Shown piece after piece: positions 63,119 to 64,000 of a stretch of DNA of 64,000 nucleotides (positions within the stretch are counted from its first letter, which is position 1; each line of letters starts with the position of its first letter). Origin of the DNA: Acinetobacter sp. ANC 4648 (lineage in GTDB: Bacteria > Pseudomonadota > Gammaproteobacteria > Pseudomonadales > Moraxellaceae); the NCBI RefSeq assembly GCF_002135345.1, contig NZ_NEGI01000006.1:167492-231491 (forward strand), in the 5' to 3' direction. The notes under the pieces are model-generated. The model saw only the letters and a program-made list of their open reading frames with translations, ran no database searches and was not told where the DNA came from. The translations under genes and the position numbers were made by a program.

Positions 63119-63825
63119 TTATATAAAATTTGCCCATGTTTCAGCAAAACCTTCCAACACCACACATAAAATGCCTTCAATCGAAGCTGGAAGACTTGTT
63201 AACTTTAAATTATTTTTCTGTGTTGATAAATCTATGATTAATTGTGTTGCTAAATACAAACGAGAAACAATAGTATCTACAAAAATATATTTGGCATTAT
63301 TTAAATGTGCACCATCACCTGATAATTCCACACCTTCAAGCACAGCCGCTTTTGAGTTTAAACCAGCAAATGCTGCATTTGTACTACCACCAGCAGCTTC
63401 AGACATAATCACCAAGAGTAAATTCAGCTCAGTTTTGCATAGTGACTGTGCTTTTTCAGCAGTTTTTTAGCTTGATGATTAACAGCTTGAGGTAGTCGAC
63501 GCACTTCATACTGACATCACTATCAGTAAGCTTCCTCACTTTTACTTTCTCTTCTAAAACTTTTTCAATATCTTGGAAATCTTTTACTTGTCATGTACGA
63601 ACACATACCTGTGCACTCGCTTCAGCTGGAATTACATTCCGTTTTTACCTACACTTGCTACAGTCTAGCTCAATTTCAATCCCGTTTTAGGGTTCGATAA
63701 ATTCTGTAACTATAAAATGTGATAAGACAATTCTGTTAGCATATTTATACCAGCTTCTAGTTTTACACCCATATGTGCAGATTTGCCTTTAATCTCTAAA
63801 TACACAGCACCAGTACCGCTCATTT
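63119..63825 (-). pseudogene. Decayed M20 family metallopeptidase (glutamate carboxypeptidase-like)
   Basis: On the minus strand, segments in shifting frames match a M20/CPG2-type carboxypeptidase. From 63825 the order is SGTGAVYLEIKGKSAHMG (dimerisation domain start), then SNPKTGLKLS and TVASVGKNG, PAEASAQVCVRT, AEKAQSL, and finally AAGGSTNAAF with VELSGDGAHLNNAKYIFVDT, the C-terminal catalytic part. In-frame stops interrupt these segments, and at least one frameshift lies near 63455, so the gene is dead. The N-terminal catalytic half is absent: the sequence meets the rRNA operon terminator just past 63840. An open 98-residue stretch at 63119-63415 is only its surviving C-terminal piece. Confidence 0.85.
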
Positions 63826-63852
63826 TCTTAATTCATTAACTTCCGCGCATAA

Positions 63853-63885
63853 AAAAACACCCCTTACATTGTAAGGGGTGTTTTT
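63853..63885 (-). terminator. rRNA operon terminator
   Basis: AAAAACACCCCTTAC and GTAAGGGGTGTTTTT arms with an ATT loop, downstream of 5S on the minus strand. This long, GC-rich-core hairpin is typical of rrn ends. Confidence 0.92.
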
Positions 63886-63895
63886 AGGAATAATG

Positions 63896-64000
63896 AGCTG
63901 GCGATGACTTACTCTCACATGGGTAACCCCACACTACCATCAGCGCTAAGAGGTTTCACTTCTGAGTTCGGGAAGGGATCAGGTGGTTCACTCTTGCTAT
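63896..64000 (-). rRNA. rrf: 5S ribosomal RNA (partial, 5' end beyond the window)
   Basis: Read on the minus strand the sequence contains conserved 5S stretches, including AACCACCTGATCCCTTCC, CGAACTCAGAAGTGAAAC, and GGTAGTGTGGGGT. The 3' end lies near 63896-63899. The first few bases of the gene, and 23S and 16S beyond, lie past base 64000. The direction and the hairpin behind it mark the 3' end of an rRNA operon. Confidence 0.95.

Noticed and set aside
63119..63415. A short intact gene of 98 residues next to the rRNA operon
   Set aside because: The sequence is the C-terminal catalytic part of an M20 peptidase, and upstream frames hold the rest with stops and a frameshift, so it is a pseudogene fragment.

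Overview
The window looks like a stretch of Acinetobacter core chromosome, most likely from a member of the A. baumannii or a related species group. The evidence is low GC with A/T-rich codon use and a Moraxellaceae-type gene order: nudF-cpdA-dksA-gluQ, xerD-dsbC-hom-thrC, gacA-pilS-pilR, nrdR-ribD-methyltransferase-ribE, and glnK-amtB divergent from ubiK-comM. Two TorF-type porins and an OprD-type porin also fit. Species cannot be fixed from sequence alone. The right edge enters an rRNA operon on the minus strand; only the 3' part of its 5S gene is inside.

Layout. 1-632: thiC leader with a TPP riboswitch. 633-5671: thiC, nudF, cpdA, dksA and gluQ, all on the plus strand. 5866-11000: two minus-strand blocks, murD-ftsW (cell wall) and feoA-feoB-small Cys-rich protein (ferrous iron uptake, with Fur-like half-sites upstream). 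11175-15658: xerD, a lipoprotein DsbC, hom and thrC. 15715-20671: pbpG, then gacA, pilS and pilR. 20723-25767 (minus): ctp protease, gpmI and lptG/lptF. 25910-28435: pepA, holC and a coiled-coil protein. 28727-34893 (minus): dedA, the nrdR-ribD-adenine methyltransferase-ribE operon, and glnK-amtB with a sigma-54-like promoter. 35175-37487: ubiK, comM and a GNAT enzyme. 37559-41233: outer-membrane cluster of two TorF-like porins and one OprD-like porin. 41337-53508: housekeeping and transport genes (ppa, MAPEG, acyl-CoA ligase, parC, MFS, TRIC-like channel, YchJ, TerC-CBS, LOG, a divergent PiT-like permease). 53772-57934: MFS exporter, GH25 lysozyme, dinB and ridA. 58027-62910 (minus): a DUF2726 protein, YgiQ radical SAM protein and an MFS transporter. 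63119-64000: a decayed M20 peptidase and the rRNA operon edge.

Many transcription units end in clear hairpin-plus-T-run terminators, which define the boundaries well. Joint functions visible here include iron uptake (feoAB plus accessory), nitrogen sensing and ammonium transport (glnK-amtB), threonine synthesis (hom-thrC), riboflavin synthesis (ribD, ribE), type IV pilus control (pilSR) with a Gac regulator beside it, and LPS export (lptFG).

I found no CRISPR array, intact insertion sequence, prophage or recognisable defence island, and I do not think a wholly new multi-gene system is present. The leads most worth following are the solitary adenine methyltransferase translationally coupled inside the riboflavin operon, the divergent phosphate-permease-like protein that keeps PxSTT motifs but lacks the second ND motif, the lipobox-bearing DsbC with a CPYC active site, the sigma-54-like glnK promoter with a non-canonical -12 element, and the M20 pseudogene cut off at the rRNA operon.
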